Shown: piece by piece, positions 44,008 through 55,767 of the stretch
How the letters are laid out: each line of letters starts with the position of its first letter
How positions within the stretch are numbered: position 1 is the first letter of the stretch
DNA from: Antedon mediterranea
Taxonomy: Eukaryota; Echinodermata; Crinoidea; Comatulida; Antedonidae
NCBI RefSeq assembly: GCF_964355755.1
Contig: NC_092670.1
Location: 31,175,795-31,235,794 of the forward strand
DNA length: 60,000 nucleotides
Direction of reading: 5' to 3'
Notes under the pieces: generated by a model
Seen by the model: only the letters and a program-made list of their open reading frames with translations
Database searches by the model: none
What the model was told of the DNA's origin: nothing
Program-made: the position numbers and the translations under genes

Positions 44008-44055
<48 letters not shown>

Positions 44056-44064
44056 CAAACAATA

Positions 44065-44492
44065 TTAGCTGGAAATAAATTCTGTAAGTTCACGTTTAAA
44101 GGAAATAATATTTTCAGATTGTCGAATGATTTTAGGAATCATAGTAAAATACATAGGCGCTTTATAACTGAAACATTGTTTAAAAATCTCTAATGAAGGT
44201 CGAGGAACAATATAATTACAAATAGAGATGGATCTGGTAGTTGGTCGACCGCCGGGCTGAGTCCTGGTTAACATGCGACTGATGTAATCCGGAACGGTAT
44301 TGATGGAAGCCCGATAGGCGAGACAGCCAAGTTGAAACTGATAACGTTGAGAAACGGATGAGATGGAAAGGGTGTTATCAATAAGGTGGGATGGGGTATG
44401 AGGGTGAACTTTCAAGATAACTCTTTTAGCTATATTTTGAAGTTTCTGGACTTTAGCAATGAGTGTTGCTCGTGCGCCCCAGAGAGATCTTC
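44065..44492 (-). mobile_element. LINE C-terminal fragment
   Basis: The minus strand encodes SLWGARATLIAKVQKLQNIA, AKRVILKVHPHTPSHLID, LGCLAYRAS and FTMIPKIIRQSENIISFKRE to a stop at 44065. This is the C-terminal region downstream of RT in CR1/jockey-like elements. It is 5'-truncated and ends in an (AT)n tract, possibly its tail. Confidence 0.75.
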
Positions 44493-46439
44493 ATAAATAT
44501 AACATTCGTTACAACCCCGTTTCTCGATTAAGGAATATAGACCTACATCTACTGAAGTGTATTAGTATTTTTTTGGTTTTTTTTTTTTAACTCTCTGATC
44601 AATATTAAAATAACAGAAGTACATTTTGAGCAACTGAAAGGAACTAAACGGAACGGAGCGCTTATGTCGACATGGAACTGAACGTGCTTGAGTCGTAAAA
44701 AGTTTCTTTAAGTTCCAGAAAAATAGAACATGGGCAACTGAAACCAACTGAAAAGAACTGAGAGGAACTAAACTTATGTCAACATTTTTGCGTGCATATC
44801 AGTTGCTGTCAGTTGCGTTCAGTCGCTCGGAGCGCTTTTGTCGACACAGCCAGTTGAGTTGAGTTGAGTTCCATGTCGACATAAGGGCACCTTTACGGTT
44901 ACGGATAATTGCCATCTAGTATAGACAATGCAAAAGCTCTTTTTTTAATTAGATTACCTGCCTAAACTGTCACTAAATTAACAATTCTCTTTTTTTAATT
45001 AAGAATTCTTCTTATTATATTATATAATGCTATCAGTACTAACCTGTTTCATTGTAACCTGTTTCATTCAACTGACGTGCCGCACAAATGCTTCGTCAAA
45101 CAGTATCCCGATATTATATATAGCGAATAACAAAACAATATTGACAATTTCTTTGTAGTTAAATTGCATATCATGTCGTTAGAATCATCAAATTTAGGAA
45201 TTATGTATATTGTGTATGCTATATTGAATAGAAACCTGATTTCTATTGTACACATGAATAGTTTGCACGTTTTATCTGGGATTATTATGATCTTAGAATC
45301 AATAGTTAAATAAAAACTCCTTTCTTTGAAAAGGTATAAAAAATTATATTAGGGAAGGGGGGGGGGGTGTTTTTTCGTTGAAATTACCCATTCAGATTGC
45401 GACAAAAATAAGTAACAACTCCAAGCAACTCCTTAATTGTACATTTACTTCATTGTCTAAATGAGTGTGCTACTATTACTAATCAGATTGAATGAATGGT
45501 GATTTAAATTTTTTTTTTTACCAAATCCCCTTTCACAATACTTTCGACCCCCCTTCACCGTCTCGGGCGCGCACGTTTTTGATATTATAAACACGATGAT
45601 TATTAACAATTATTTCTGTTTAATTCTTACAGTAATTATATAAATGATAAGCAGTTAAAAGATCTTCGCTTCGCATTGAAATAAATACAATTTGATTAGT
45701 GGTATTGTTATAACCTAAAAAAAAACAGTTGTTTCATGCTGGGTAAGAATCTATTGACGTTACATGATAATATTTATTACAAATAATTCACTTATAACGT
45801 TCACGTTACCTTTGCTTTACGATATTTCAGACGCAAATAGATCAGAACAATTGAACATCATCGATGATAATATTAATGCTGTAGGCCTACATTTCGTCGA
45901 TATTCGTTATCTAATTGCAATATGATATACTATTCAATCAAATTCAACTTTACTTTCACGGATTCCCAGATCAACTTATGGTAGTTCTAATTCCTGGGGC
46001 CATACACAATCGACCAGAAATAATACAGAGCAAACTTACCAATCCTTGTTTTGTAATTGCAGTTAAAATTAAACCGAATGTTTATTTGTTTACTCATTTA
46101 GTCTAGAAAAAACATATAGTATACAACACCCAACACTTCTAAGTCAAATAATATTCCTAATTTCTTTATCACTACTTACAATACATTGTTATGTGTTATT
46201 ATGTTTTGTACTGTACATTCAAAACAAGAAATAGAAATAATTCCTTTTGTTAAATCATTGTTGTTATTAATTAGGATGAATAATCTACAACAAGGAATTA
46301 TCTCGATTTTGACCCCCTAAAAAATTATTAAATACAATTTATGTTGCATAATTTCGTACGTATACATATTTTAGCTAAAAACAAATACTTTCTATTTTTT
46401 TAGAATACAATCAGACGCGTTTAGCTCATTTACTAAAAA
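44493..46439. other. Gene-poor AT-rich region
   Basis: Holds ATGTCGACAT-type palindromes near 44664 and 44873 with repeats of AACTGAA/GTTGAG (44630-44890) that may be a degenerate foldback element, an 11-base G run at about 45357-45367, and a possible LINE tail near 45940. No gene is supported. Confidence 0.4.
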
Positions 46440-46800
46440 CTACATTTGTTGATATAATACCTTTTCGTAAATCATGGCAGTATAGTCAGTGTGTGGCACT
46501 CGGATTCCAATGAATAAAAAGGTTGTTGCTAGGTGAAGAAGAATGGACAGTTTTATGGCAGATATAGTGTTCTTATGTCAATTATACTACAAAATAGAAC
46601 TAATATTCTACAAGAACTAAACAACTCAGACATTGTGTCGATAAAAAAACAAACATTATGGGAAACTAATTGTATCAAATATAAAGATAAATCATTATTT
46701 GTTAAGGAATGTATTAAATCAAACATACTAACTGTAAGTGATAATGTGAAGGAAGTAAATAAATCACTAGAAATTATATGAAAGGTATGCTATTTTTTTT
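46440..46800 (+). pseudogene. Possible LINE ORF2 C-terminal fragment
   Basis: The plus strand reads SVLMSIILQNRTNILQELNN, KKQTLWETNCIKYKDKSLF and VKECIKSNILTVSDNV to a stop at 46781. The arrangement of LW, K..F and I..V.D words recalls the C-terminus of L1-like ORF2 proteins, but similarity is faint and the start is missing. Confidence 0.35.
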
Positions 46801-46875
46801 TCAATTTACTTACTTACTTGTTTACTTGTTTCCCGTACACTTTCGTCTACGGGATCGAGGCGAAGCACTCAGTGC

Positions 46876-49741
46876 TTAAAAGCCCCTCTTAGCAATAAAA
46901 TCATATTCTATATAGGGTGAAAACTTCAGCGGGTGGTTAGACCATGCGACGTTAAGTTTTGCTTTGAACAAGTTCACCGTAGCACATGAAACTACATCCG
47001 TAGGCAGAGCATTCCATAAGAGAATAACTCTCCTGGAGAACGTGTCCCTCCTAATATTAAGACGAGAGCTTTTAAACTTGAGTTTATATGGGTGTCCCCG
47101 GGTCCGAGATTCTAGATCAAATTCAAAAAAATGTGTTGATCGAAACACGATCGAAACCTTTAACAATCCTAAAAACTTGGATAATATCCGCTCTCTGCCT
47201 TCGATATCTCATGGTAGGAAGACCAAGAATTCTCAAACGTTGTTCATAAGGAATATTACGGTACCTAGGAATCAATCTTGTTGCTCTTTGCTGGACCTTC
47301 TCTATTTCATCCTGATCTCGTTTCTAATAGGATTATAAACAGTGTTACAATATTCAAGCGTTGGCCTGACAATAGACTTATACAGCTTCAAAAATCCATC
47401 TTTATTCAAGAATTTAAAAGATCTATAAATCATTCCTAGTTTCTTATTAGCTCTTTTACAAATATCTGCTACATGCAAATTAAAGATTAAACTAGGATCA
47501 AAGGTAACACCTAGATCTTTCTCCTGCTTTACCTCATGTAGTAAATTACCAGCCATTGAATACAAGAAATTGGGATTATCACAACCATAATGAAATACCT
47601 TACACTTAGTGTCATTAAAAGGCAATTGCCAAACATTAGACCAATGGGAAGCACTGTCAATGTCTCTTTGAAATAAATCCGCATCATCAATGTTATTGAC
47701 CACTCTATACAACTTGGTGTCGTCTGCAAATAAACGTATACTAGATTCGACAACATCAGGTAAATCGTTAATGAAGATTGAAAATAAGATTGGGCCCACA
47801 ACGCTACCCTGTGGAATTCCACTTAATACTGGAGCCTGTGATGACAATTGACCATTGACACTAACTCGTTGTGTTCTATTTGACAAATAATTAGAGAACC
47901 ATCCTAGTAGATTTCCCGTAATACCAAAACCTTTCAATTTGACTAGAAGCCTTTGGTGTGGCACACTATCAAAGGCCTTTTTATAGTCTAAATAGACACA
48001 ATCAAAGCTATCATGGTTATCCAGGTTAGTAGTCCAACTCTCCAGGACATCAAGTAGTTGTAATGCACATGATCTACCTTGTCTGAATCCAAAATGCTCA
48101 TTGAACAAAAGACCATTACTCTCAAGATACATTACAAGTTTATCCCTAATAATCCTTTCCATCATTTTCCCTATGACCGACGTTAAACTAACCGGTCTGT
48201 AGTTAGCCGGGTCCTCCTTTTTGCCTTTCTTAAATATAGGTATTACAATTGCCTCCTTCCACGATAGAGGGACCTTCTGATCATTGAATAATCTAGTGAA
48301 TATTAGACTGAGAGGGTAAGCAATTTGATCCTTTAATTCAATCAAAACCCGTGGGTGAAAGCCATCAGGGCCAGCTGACTTATCTATAACTAAGTTAGAC
48401 AACAGCTTATGAATATCTTCTACATTAAACTCAATATCTGACAAAGAAGCCTCAATCTTTTTATCAAGATTCGGAACATTCGATAAGTTCTCCTTACAAA
48501 AGACACTGCTAAAAAAAGAATTAAAAGACTCGGCTTTATCTTGGTCATTTACAACAAGTTTACCTTCAACATTTCTAAGAGTAGGAATACCAGATCTGGT
48601 GTTTAACTGAGAATTTACATAGCGCCAAAAAGACTTTTTATTGACTTTAACCTCATTTGCAATCTTATTTTCGAAGATGCTTTTAGAACTCTTAATCAAA
48701 TTGACAGTATCATTCCTTACTCTAATAAACGTGTTCCATTTGACACTAGCACAGTCATGCCCTTTACGTTTTGCTTTGATATACTGTTTCCAGCATTTAT
48801 TCTTCTGTTTAATAGACTTATCAACCTCCTTAGTATACCACAAAGGTCTCTTAACATTTCCAGACAAGTGTTTCTTACACTTTGGAACAAACTGTTCCAT
48901 ACCTCTAGATAAGATCTCATCAAAAGAACCGTGCGAGTGTAACCCGTCCTTATCCAATAACTCAGTGTCCCAATCGACACCATCAAGAAAACCACGAAAC
49001 TTATCATAATCAGCATGGAAATAATTTCTGACCTCTACCACCTCTTCTTTGATTAAATTAACTGTAATTTTAAATCGAAGTACCATATGATCACTCTTAC
49101 CTAATGGTGGAGCTTGAAGGACCTCACTAATAGAATCCTCATTAGATGTAAGTACCAGGTCCAGAACATTGGCCTGTTCTCCTCTTTCTGTAACGGGTTG
49201 GGTCTCGTACATGCTGAGCTAAAAATAAGTCATTAATGGTGTCGAAAAAATTATGACTATTTTTACCATCTTCACCAGTCACATATCCTAGCTCCCAATT
49301 AATACTCCTATAATTGAAATCTCCAACTATAATAAAATCAGAACAAGAAAAGGATGCCACTTTTCTAAACAGAGAACACAAAGCAGAATTATTGACACTA
49401 GATCCGGCGTCACTTCTATACACACATCCAATTAAAAAGGTGCGATCCTTGACTTTAATCTCAACAAACATGGATTCCTCAAACAAAATATCTTTAAACA
49501 AAACCGGAGTGGCAGACATCCCATTTCGAACATAAATAACAACTCCTCTACCAGATGAAAGCTTTTCATTTGGCAAAAACATCTGAAAACCAGGGATATG
49601 AAACTCTTCTATAGACAATTCAAAAAAGTACTTCTTTGGTAGAATCTCAGTCAAAGCAATGATATCAACTTTCTCTGAAGATAAACGCAAAAGAAGCTCA
49701 TTCTTCCTATTTAGAAGGGAATCACAATTTGTATAAAACAC
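46876..49741 (-). pseudogene. LINE ORF2: endonuclease and reverse transcriptase (frameshifted)
   Basis: 49741-49142 gives the endonuclease: LYTNC-like start MFYTNCDSLLNRKNEL, ALTEILPK, IIVGDFNYRSINWE. The frame shifts near 49190 into 49212-47302: LGKSDHMVLRF closes the endonuclease, then RT motifs DKSAGPDGFHPRVL, IPIFKKGKKEDPANYRPVSL, GFRQGRSCALQLLD, YLDYKKAFDSVPHQRLL, LSGIPQGSVVGPILFSIFIN and the catalytic LFADDTKLY. A second shift near 47325 leads to EKVQQRATRLIPRYR and the tail LLWNALPTDVVSCATVN. Catalytic FADD is intact; the two shifts are the visible lesions. Confidence 0.92.
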
Positions 49742-49787
49742 ATTTAAAAAATCATTAACATCTTCTGACTGCGTAGAACTTGCATTG

Positions 49788-50673
49788 TTAGGCAGTGTTC
49801 TCTTCCGATTGGGTAGTGCTTTGGGAACGAAACCGAGTTATTTTCCCCCTTCTAATTACCAAGTCTTTTTCCCCTTTGCTTTGCCTATCCCTCAATATGT
49901 CCCTAAGTTTATTATACTCATCACGTTCCTTTATTGTTCTATCATTACTTACTGCGCACTTTTTTTGTATAGCAATTTCAAAGGCATCTCTGTTGATACA
50001 TTCCTCCTTGAAAACTACCTTTATAGGGCGGCACCCATCTTCTCTGTGTTTACCCACCCCGGAAAAATGTTCTCATTTCGACCTCTAGGTCAATATCCTA
50101 AAAAATACCTGTCAATTTACTGAGGTCATCATTTTTTCTTGTATCCGAGTCATTACTCTTGGACTCATCTATTCTATATAGCATCAAATTAGATTTTCTT
50201 TTCAATCTCTCATTTTCATCCTTAAGTCTATTTTCAATTATTGTCTTAACCTCCTCATTATTAACAACACTAGATGACCGGGATAACTTTTTAATATCCT
50301 CTTTATTGATCTCTACCTCAGATTTAATTGCTTCAATTGTTTTAATCATGGTTTTTTGTGTCTCATTAACATTATCAATAAGACCCATGAAATTGGCTAC
50401 TGGGACTGAGCAGCTCCTACAGTACCAAAAAATGGATGAGTCATCTTTGGATAGCCACTTATATTTGGCTTCATTAATTTTCTGACAATCTATGTGGAAC
50501 CATAGCTTACAAAGACCGCATAAAACCGATTTGCCACCAGACATAAAATGGCCACCACATGAACCACATTCGTCTTCCCCCTCGATATCTACTACCGTTT
50601 TATCAACTGTGCCTCCTGCATTACGTGATCTAGGCTTTGGCCTGGCACCTTGATCTTTGCTTTTGGAAGCCAT
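49788..50673 (-). pseudogene. LINE ORF1 with PHD finger (frameshifted)
   Basis: 50673-50098 starts MASKSKDQGARPKPRSRN and has a PHD-type zinc finger at about residues 35-85 (CGSCGGHF, CGLCKLWFHIDC, FWYCRSC), followed by a coiled coil (about 100-170). After a lesion near 50080 the C-terminal part continues in another frame at 50057-49788 (RPIKVVFKEECINRDAF, SNDRTIKERDEYNKLRDIL, VIRRGKITRF), the RNA-binding-like tail typical of CR1/L2 ORF1. The ORF1 product would bind the element's RNA. Confidence 0.85.
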
Positions 50674-50689
50674 GCCCTAACTGCTTACA

Positions 50690-51075
50690 CAACCCTAGGC
50701 CTAGCGAAAGACAATCTAAAAAAGAAAAATCTCACCAGTCCTTAGAATACACTAAGAGCTCAAGCAGAAATTTGAAGCAATAAGAATAGGAATGATAATG
50801 ATATGAAAGTAAACTAGCAAACAAGATTCAAAGACTTTCCGATAACAGATATTCGTCCAACCACAAACCCAGGCCTAGCAACGACAATCTAAAACAATCT
50901 CTCCAATCAAAAGATAAATCGAATAATACAAGGGCTTAAGCTACATTTGTAGCAATAAGAAGAGTAATGGAGACTTTATGTAAGTAAAAATCGTGAATAA
51001 ACTATACAAAACCAGCAAACAAGATTCAAAACTTTTACAACTTCAGAAACACGTCCAACCACCATGAAGCGCCCT
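50690..51075 (-). promoter_or_regulatory. Two tandem 5' monomers of the LINE
   Basis: A unit of about 185-200 bases holding AGGCCTAGC, GACAATCTAAAA, TAGCAAACAAGATTCAAA and CGTCCAACCAC occurs at about 50690-50873 and again at 50874-51075. Tandem 5' units usually act as internal promoters in LINEs. Confidence 0.65.
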
Positions 51076-52832
51076 CAATTGGATTGTACAAACAAAACAA
51101 ATCCCAGGTGCGATACCAAAGATATGGATAGAGCTAATCATTAATAACAAGCATGTATCCTATGATCGAAAAGTAATTATCAAAGTTAAATTTAAAAACG
51201 TGCTATAGAAACCAAATAACTAGGTTATTGTATTGTGAGCCAAAGGAATAAAAATAATAATATAATATTAAAGAGGTTGAAAAAATACAGAAAATAAAGA
51301 AGAAGATGTATAAAATAAACATTATGACATTGAATGAAAAAAGGTGATGGTTAACAACAAAGATTTTTTTTAACGAATTAACATGGAAAAGTGAACGTTT
51401 CATATATAAACTGCTGTAAATTCGTATGTATTTATCTGTATAATGTTGGTCCACTAGCCATTTTAATAAACACCAATACTATTAGTGAAAATAATTTTTC
51501 TTTCAACTTATTGTATAAGAGAATCAGAAAAATAAGTTGAAAAGAATAAAGAAAAAATCTTTTAAATACATTTTGTTTAGATATAAATTTTTCCCCTGAA
51601 AGCAATGTTTCTGTCTTCAGTTGAATAAAAGACCATTAATGTCATATAGTTACTCACATAAAACAACATTATTTACTAGAAAAAAAACTTTAAAGAAATA
51701 GGCCTACTTTCAGCCGGAAGCCCATTTTCTGAAATAAAGATAAAGCTTAAATTTAAATGTTCATTTTGTCTTTTTGTATAAGCAAAATCATTATTTTTTT
51801 AGCATGCTGAAGGTGAACAATTGTATTAAATTAGATATGTCAGATTTGGGTAAAGTGGAAGATGGATCCGCCAGTGATTATAAAGTCATCGCCTTTAAGA
51901 TTCGAGTAGACTTTCCCAAGTCTATATTCTTTATGTCGTTGCTTGGAACGTACATTATGATACGGAGTGTGTGCATACATTTTTATCTTTTTACAAATTA
52001 AGCCGAATCCCTGAATAAAACCTATTTATGCTTGCTGCTACAATAACGGTCTTCTTGGAATTGGAGCAGAAAAACAAACGCGAGTACTGATGTTACTGTA
52101 TTGAAGGCAATATAACAACAAGATGTAGAGCTTCGTTAGATCAGAGGTGGTATGTGTGGTTGCTATACGTTCAATTTACCTAATTTTCGTAAAATGTTTA
52201 GTTAACATAATTAATCGCACCCGATCATAAGATCAAAGGACTGTTGTAAGATCCTATCTTGGAAAGGTGAGCTCAGAATCTTGTTGTTAGATCACATTGC
52301 TGTATTCACTGCATATAGTGTAGCATATTGTTATTTAACAATTTAACGATCCTATTATTAACGTGCATAAAGAGTATAATTTATATTTCTATGTTTTTCT
52401 TTTACTTTATATTATTTTCATCACGTTGCTTACGTGATATCCGCATGAATATTATTGATCAATATAATTAGTTTGCGTTCATAATTTATAATAAACGATA
52501 GAATAATTGTTTACCGTCTCGTCGCTGAATTTGTTTTCCGTTTTTGATATTGTAAACAAAATCATTATACAGTAATCAGTTACTACCTATTCCGTTAATG
52601 CAGTAATTTTCAATAAACGATAATTGCTTAAATACGGTATATTCGTGGTTAAGGTTTGAAACTCATTGTTGGATAACAATCAACATACATTTTGCTTGTG
52701 CAATTAACAAAGATGATAATAATTAAATCATTATAAATCCATCATGCTATTCGTAGGCCTACTTTATTCCAGGGGTTTAGTAGAATTGTGGATAGTAACA
52801 TTAGTTTATTGCTGTGTTTGAGACACGAAAGA
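51076..52832. other. AT-rich region upstream of the LU-domain gene
   Basis: Short frames only. A stretch at 51800-51990 has some coding-like composition (LGKVEDGSASDYKVIAF) but lacks splice sites or a family match. No promoter element is clear before 52833. Confidence 0.4.
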
Positions 52833-54901
52833 ATGGCAAACGTTTCACTACTCTTTGTAGTTATCTTGTTGAGTACAGAATTCCATCGTGGAACACAAGG
52901 TAAGGTCATGTTCCTGTTTTCAAATTACAACACACACATATTTGCTAGATAGGCCTAGATATATTGTAAAAATATCAAACTAGGCCTAAATATATATAAA
53001 TATTAATATAATATTAGTCAGTAGATGTTTACTTTACTGTAGACAGATTTGTAACATAAACTATTTAAATAATACCTTTACTATAAAGTGTATTACCCAC
53101 AAACCATGTAGGCCTACTCATTTCGCGTGATGGATTAAATAACAATTGTAAACATGTGTGTGTAACTTTCTTATTTGGTAACTTTACTCCGAATTCGGTT
53201 GCGCCGTGTCATCACAATAAAGAATGAATTGTATAAATGTGTTGATGCAAACATGATTACTAATGTGGTTGAATTTTATATAATTTAATAACCTACTGTA
53301 AATGAAGCCACTTCCCCTTTTGTGAGTAAAATGCTATGCAGAATGTAGGCCTAATGCAAATAAAAATCACAACGTAAAATCATATAATGATTTATGCAAG
53401 AAAATTGATGGAGTAATAAGGAAAGTTTTAATCAATGGTATAGTAAGAATTAATCTATGAAAATAACTGTTAGTAATAGTCTACACTTTTTATTCCTGAA
53501 CATAGGCTTGTTTTAATAAAATATTATAACGAAATTATCAAAATGGTGTTGAATATGATAATATTCATAGCAAGATATTTAAGTTTAAAAAAAAAGGTAT
53601 ATTCTAATGTTTCTCCTATTATTATACCATTTCTAAATGGGGAAATGAAATTATTTAAAATATTAGTTGGCTTGGAAAATCATCTACCCCTCTTCCTTCT
53701 TCTCCTCTTCTTTCTCCCTTCTTCTTTCTTTCTCACCCTCCTCCTCTCCACTTCTTCTCACTCCCCCTCTTTCTTCTCCTCTCTTCCTTCTTCACCTCTT
53801 CCTTCTTCCCCTCTTCTTTTCTCCCCTCTTTCTTCTCATCCTCCTCCTCTTCACTTCCTCTCACTCCCCTCTTCCTTCTTCACCTCTTCCTTCTTCCCCT
53901 CTTTCTTTCTCCCCCTCTTCCTTCTCACCCTCCTCCTCTCCACTTCTTCTCACTCCCACTCTTCCTTAAATTCTCCCCTTCCTTCTTCCCCTCTTCCTTT
54001 TCCCACTTTCCTCCAACAACATTTCAAAAAAACAATACGTATTCTAATTTCTTGTTATATAGTATATACAGACATAGAAAACAAAACAATAACAATATTT
54101 GTGTCTCAATAATCTTTCCTTCTACAATACATATACGATCCCCACCTTAATTGTTTTATCATAATCTTTATATAGTATTTCACCGAGTTTCGACTTGTTT
54201 TATCCTTTTCAATCTGAAACGATTTGCTCGGACGTCGTCAGCAAATGAAACACCGTAACGTAAAATTTTTTAATTTTAATGAAGCCCATCTTGAAATCAA
54301 GCCTATTTGGCTTCTTTACACGATAGTATGGGCTTCTTTTCAAGATAACATGGGCTTCTTTTAGAGAGAGAATCTTTGAATATCAAAGAAACATGGTGAT
54401 TTATATGTCGGATAACTTGAGATGCATGTATAATGTATTATCGAGTTTATATCGTACATTGATTTAACAGTTTAAAATGGTATTTTGATCATACATTATG
54501 TAAAATTGGCGAGTAGAGTGAGAGTACTAAAAAAGAAGCACATAGTTTCATAGTATATTTCTATAACATCAATATTGTCATATACGTTGAAGTTTTGTAA
54601 AAATAATGCATATAATAATAATGTATTATACATTACTACTGTTATTTTTCTTTGTAACAATAGATATGTAAAAACATAATAAAGAATGATGCTGATTCTA
54701 AACACTATATAACAAAAGAATGCTCTGATTCATGCCATTCGGATCAATTAAATAATTCCAGAACTTGCAATACAACAACGCCGTCTGTATGCATCTACTG
54801 TTGCTCTACTGACCATTGTAATGAACATGATGTCCCATATCATACAATATTGACAGCATTGAGACCAGAAACGACGAACCAATTAACTCAACTTACTACG
54901 G
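52833..54901 (+). CDS. Secreted or GPI-anchored LU (Ly6/uPAR) domain protein, two exons seen
   Basis: Exon 52833-52899 encodes a signal peptide (MANVSLLFVVILLSTEFHRG) and ends ACAAG|GTAAGG in phase 1. Exon 54664-54901, after TTTCTTTGTAACAATAG, begins in phase 0 (ICKNIIKNDADSKHY) and has ECSDSC, then CNTTTPSVCIYCCSTDHCNE. The CC...CN ending is the signature of three-finger LU domains. It ends with a Thr-rich piece and ACG|GGTAAG in phase 1. Phases do not match directly, so at least one exon with the first LU cysteines lies between, and one or more follow. Such proteins act at the cell surface as ligands or co-receptors. Confidence 0.65.
52900..53689. other. Intron 1 of the LU gene
   Basis: AT-rich with several TAGGCCTA words; the missing LU exon was not recognised here. 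Confidence 0.4.
53690..54010. repeat. Polypyrimidine tract of 320 bp
   Basis: Almost pure C/T on the plus strand (repeats of CTTCCTTCTTC and CCCTCTT). Two overlapping frames stay open for that reason and encode only Ser/Pro/Leu/Phe strings. Such tracts can form triplex DNA. Confidence 0.92.
54011..54663. other. Intron sequence with a GGGCTTCTTTT repeat
   Basis: ATGGGCTTCTTTT and variants occur three to four times between 54281 and 54362. No exon was found. Confidence 0.45.
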
Positions 54902-55019
54902 GTAAGCAGTAAAAGTATTCTTTAAAACTATAAATAAATTGAAGTATAAATAGAATAAACGACGTTACATTGCAAAGTATTCTTTTTAATACATTTAGTT
55001 TAGGTCAATATTTTGTATC

Positions 55020-55240
55020 ATGTATTTCATTTCATTTCATTTCATTTCATTTATTTCGTTTCACATAATTATAACAAAAAATAACAAACAATAGAGAGAG
55101 ACAGGAATCCCAAAAGCGAACTAAATAAAACTATCAAGTGGGTCTCCAAAGCAAAACATCCAACATTAAAAACAACGTGAAGATTAAAAAGTACAAAATA
55201 TCTATACAACAGTTATCCTAGACATTATTGTTATTATATT
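55020..55240. repeat. (TTTCA)n tract and possible retroposon end
   Basis: TTTCATTTCATTTCATTTCA runs from about 55023 and is followed by A-rich sequence with AGTGGGTCTCCAAAGC. It resembles the tail of a minus-strand retroposon, but no body is recognised. Confidence 0.45.
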
Positions 55241-55329
55241 ATGATTATTATAAATTTAAGAAACGAAAAAACATACATTCTACAGTTACACACTGAGTAG
55301 TTATCGTCTGTGGTAATTACCGATTCGAT

Positions 55330-55555
55330 AACGACCACTACGAACTACCACGATCACCAAGACTACCACGACCATTGCGAGCACTCTGACTACCACGACA
55401 GACACGACGAAGGACGACAACTTCGACCATGACCACCACTACCTCCAACCCCCATCATTACCACAGCGACCACCATCACTACCACAAACATTAACACTAT
55501 CACCACCACCATAATCACAAACACTATCACCACCATTCCTACGAGACATGGCAAT
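55330..55555. repeat. ACC/ATC-rich minisatellite
   Basis: Irregular repeats of ACCACCATCACTACCAC. It is the complement of the type at 21415-21850. A Thr-rich frame exists (TTTITKTTTTIAST) and could tempt one to add it to the LU gene, but no splice phase fits. Confidence 0.8.
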
Positions 55556-55767
55556 ATACACGCACATAAATTAACTGTCGCACTTTGTAATAAAACTGTC
55601 ACAATTCATGGAGCGTATTTAGCTCGGAGTATCATGTACGTACACATAGCGCAACGCGGTGGTAAGCCGAGCAGCAACAATATTAGTGAAAAGCGTAATA
55701 ACATTGCAGTAAAATTATCATAGTGGTGTGAGTGTGTGATTTATTATTATTATTTTTTAATGTTCAG

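Larger units (their letters stand above)
42593..44055. repeat. Inverted duplication of a tRNA-bearing repeat with (AT)n tracts
   Basis: A unit running TACTGTAAATTATAGAAACA, CATGATCTCATAATCGCGTC, CGAAAGTTCCGTATTTTTT, tRNA, then TAATTCGCAACGG occurs forward at about 42766-43105 and reversed at about 43666-44010. Shorter pieces of the same unit lie at 42642-42704, reversed at 43110-43232, and forward at 43558-43670. (AT)n tracts separate them (about 42591-42638, 42703-42762, 43470-43518, 44011-44052). Confidence 0.88.
46803..51075 (-). mobile_element. Nearly full-length CR1-like LINE (inactive)
   Basis: On the minus strand, in order: tandem 5' monomers, ORF1 with a PHD finger, ORF2 with endonuclease and reverse transcriptase, a 3' hairpin CCCGTAGACGAAAGTGTACGGG-like (46834-46855) and an (AAGT)n tail at about 46803-46828. 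ORF1 and ORF2 each carry frameshifts, so it cannot move by itself. The domain set and microsatellite tail fit the CR1/L2 group. Confidence 0.88.

Noticed and set aside
47529-47822. 97-residue minus-strand frame
   Set aside because: Shadow of the LINE reverse transcriptase in another frame.
51203-51454. 83-residue minus-strand frame rich in Phe and Ile
   Set aside because: AT-rich chance frame without start context, splice signals or conserved features.
53543-54112. 189- and 100-residue frames
   Set aside because: They run through the polypyrimidine tract, which has no stops in two frames; the products are simple sequence.
55330-55555. Thr-rich mucin-like exon of the LU gene
   Set aside because: No acceptor in the required phase and the Thr frame is a by-product of the ACC repeat.
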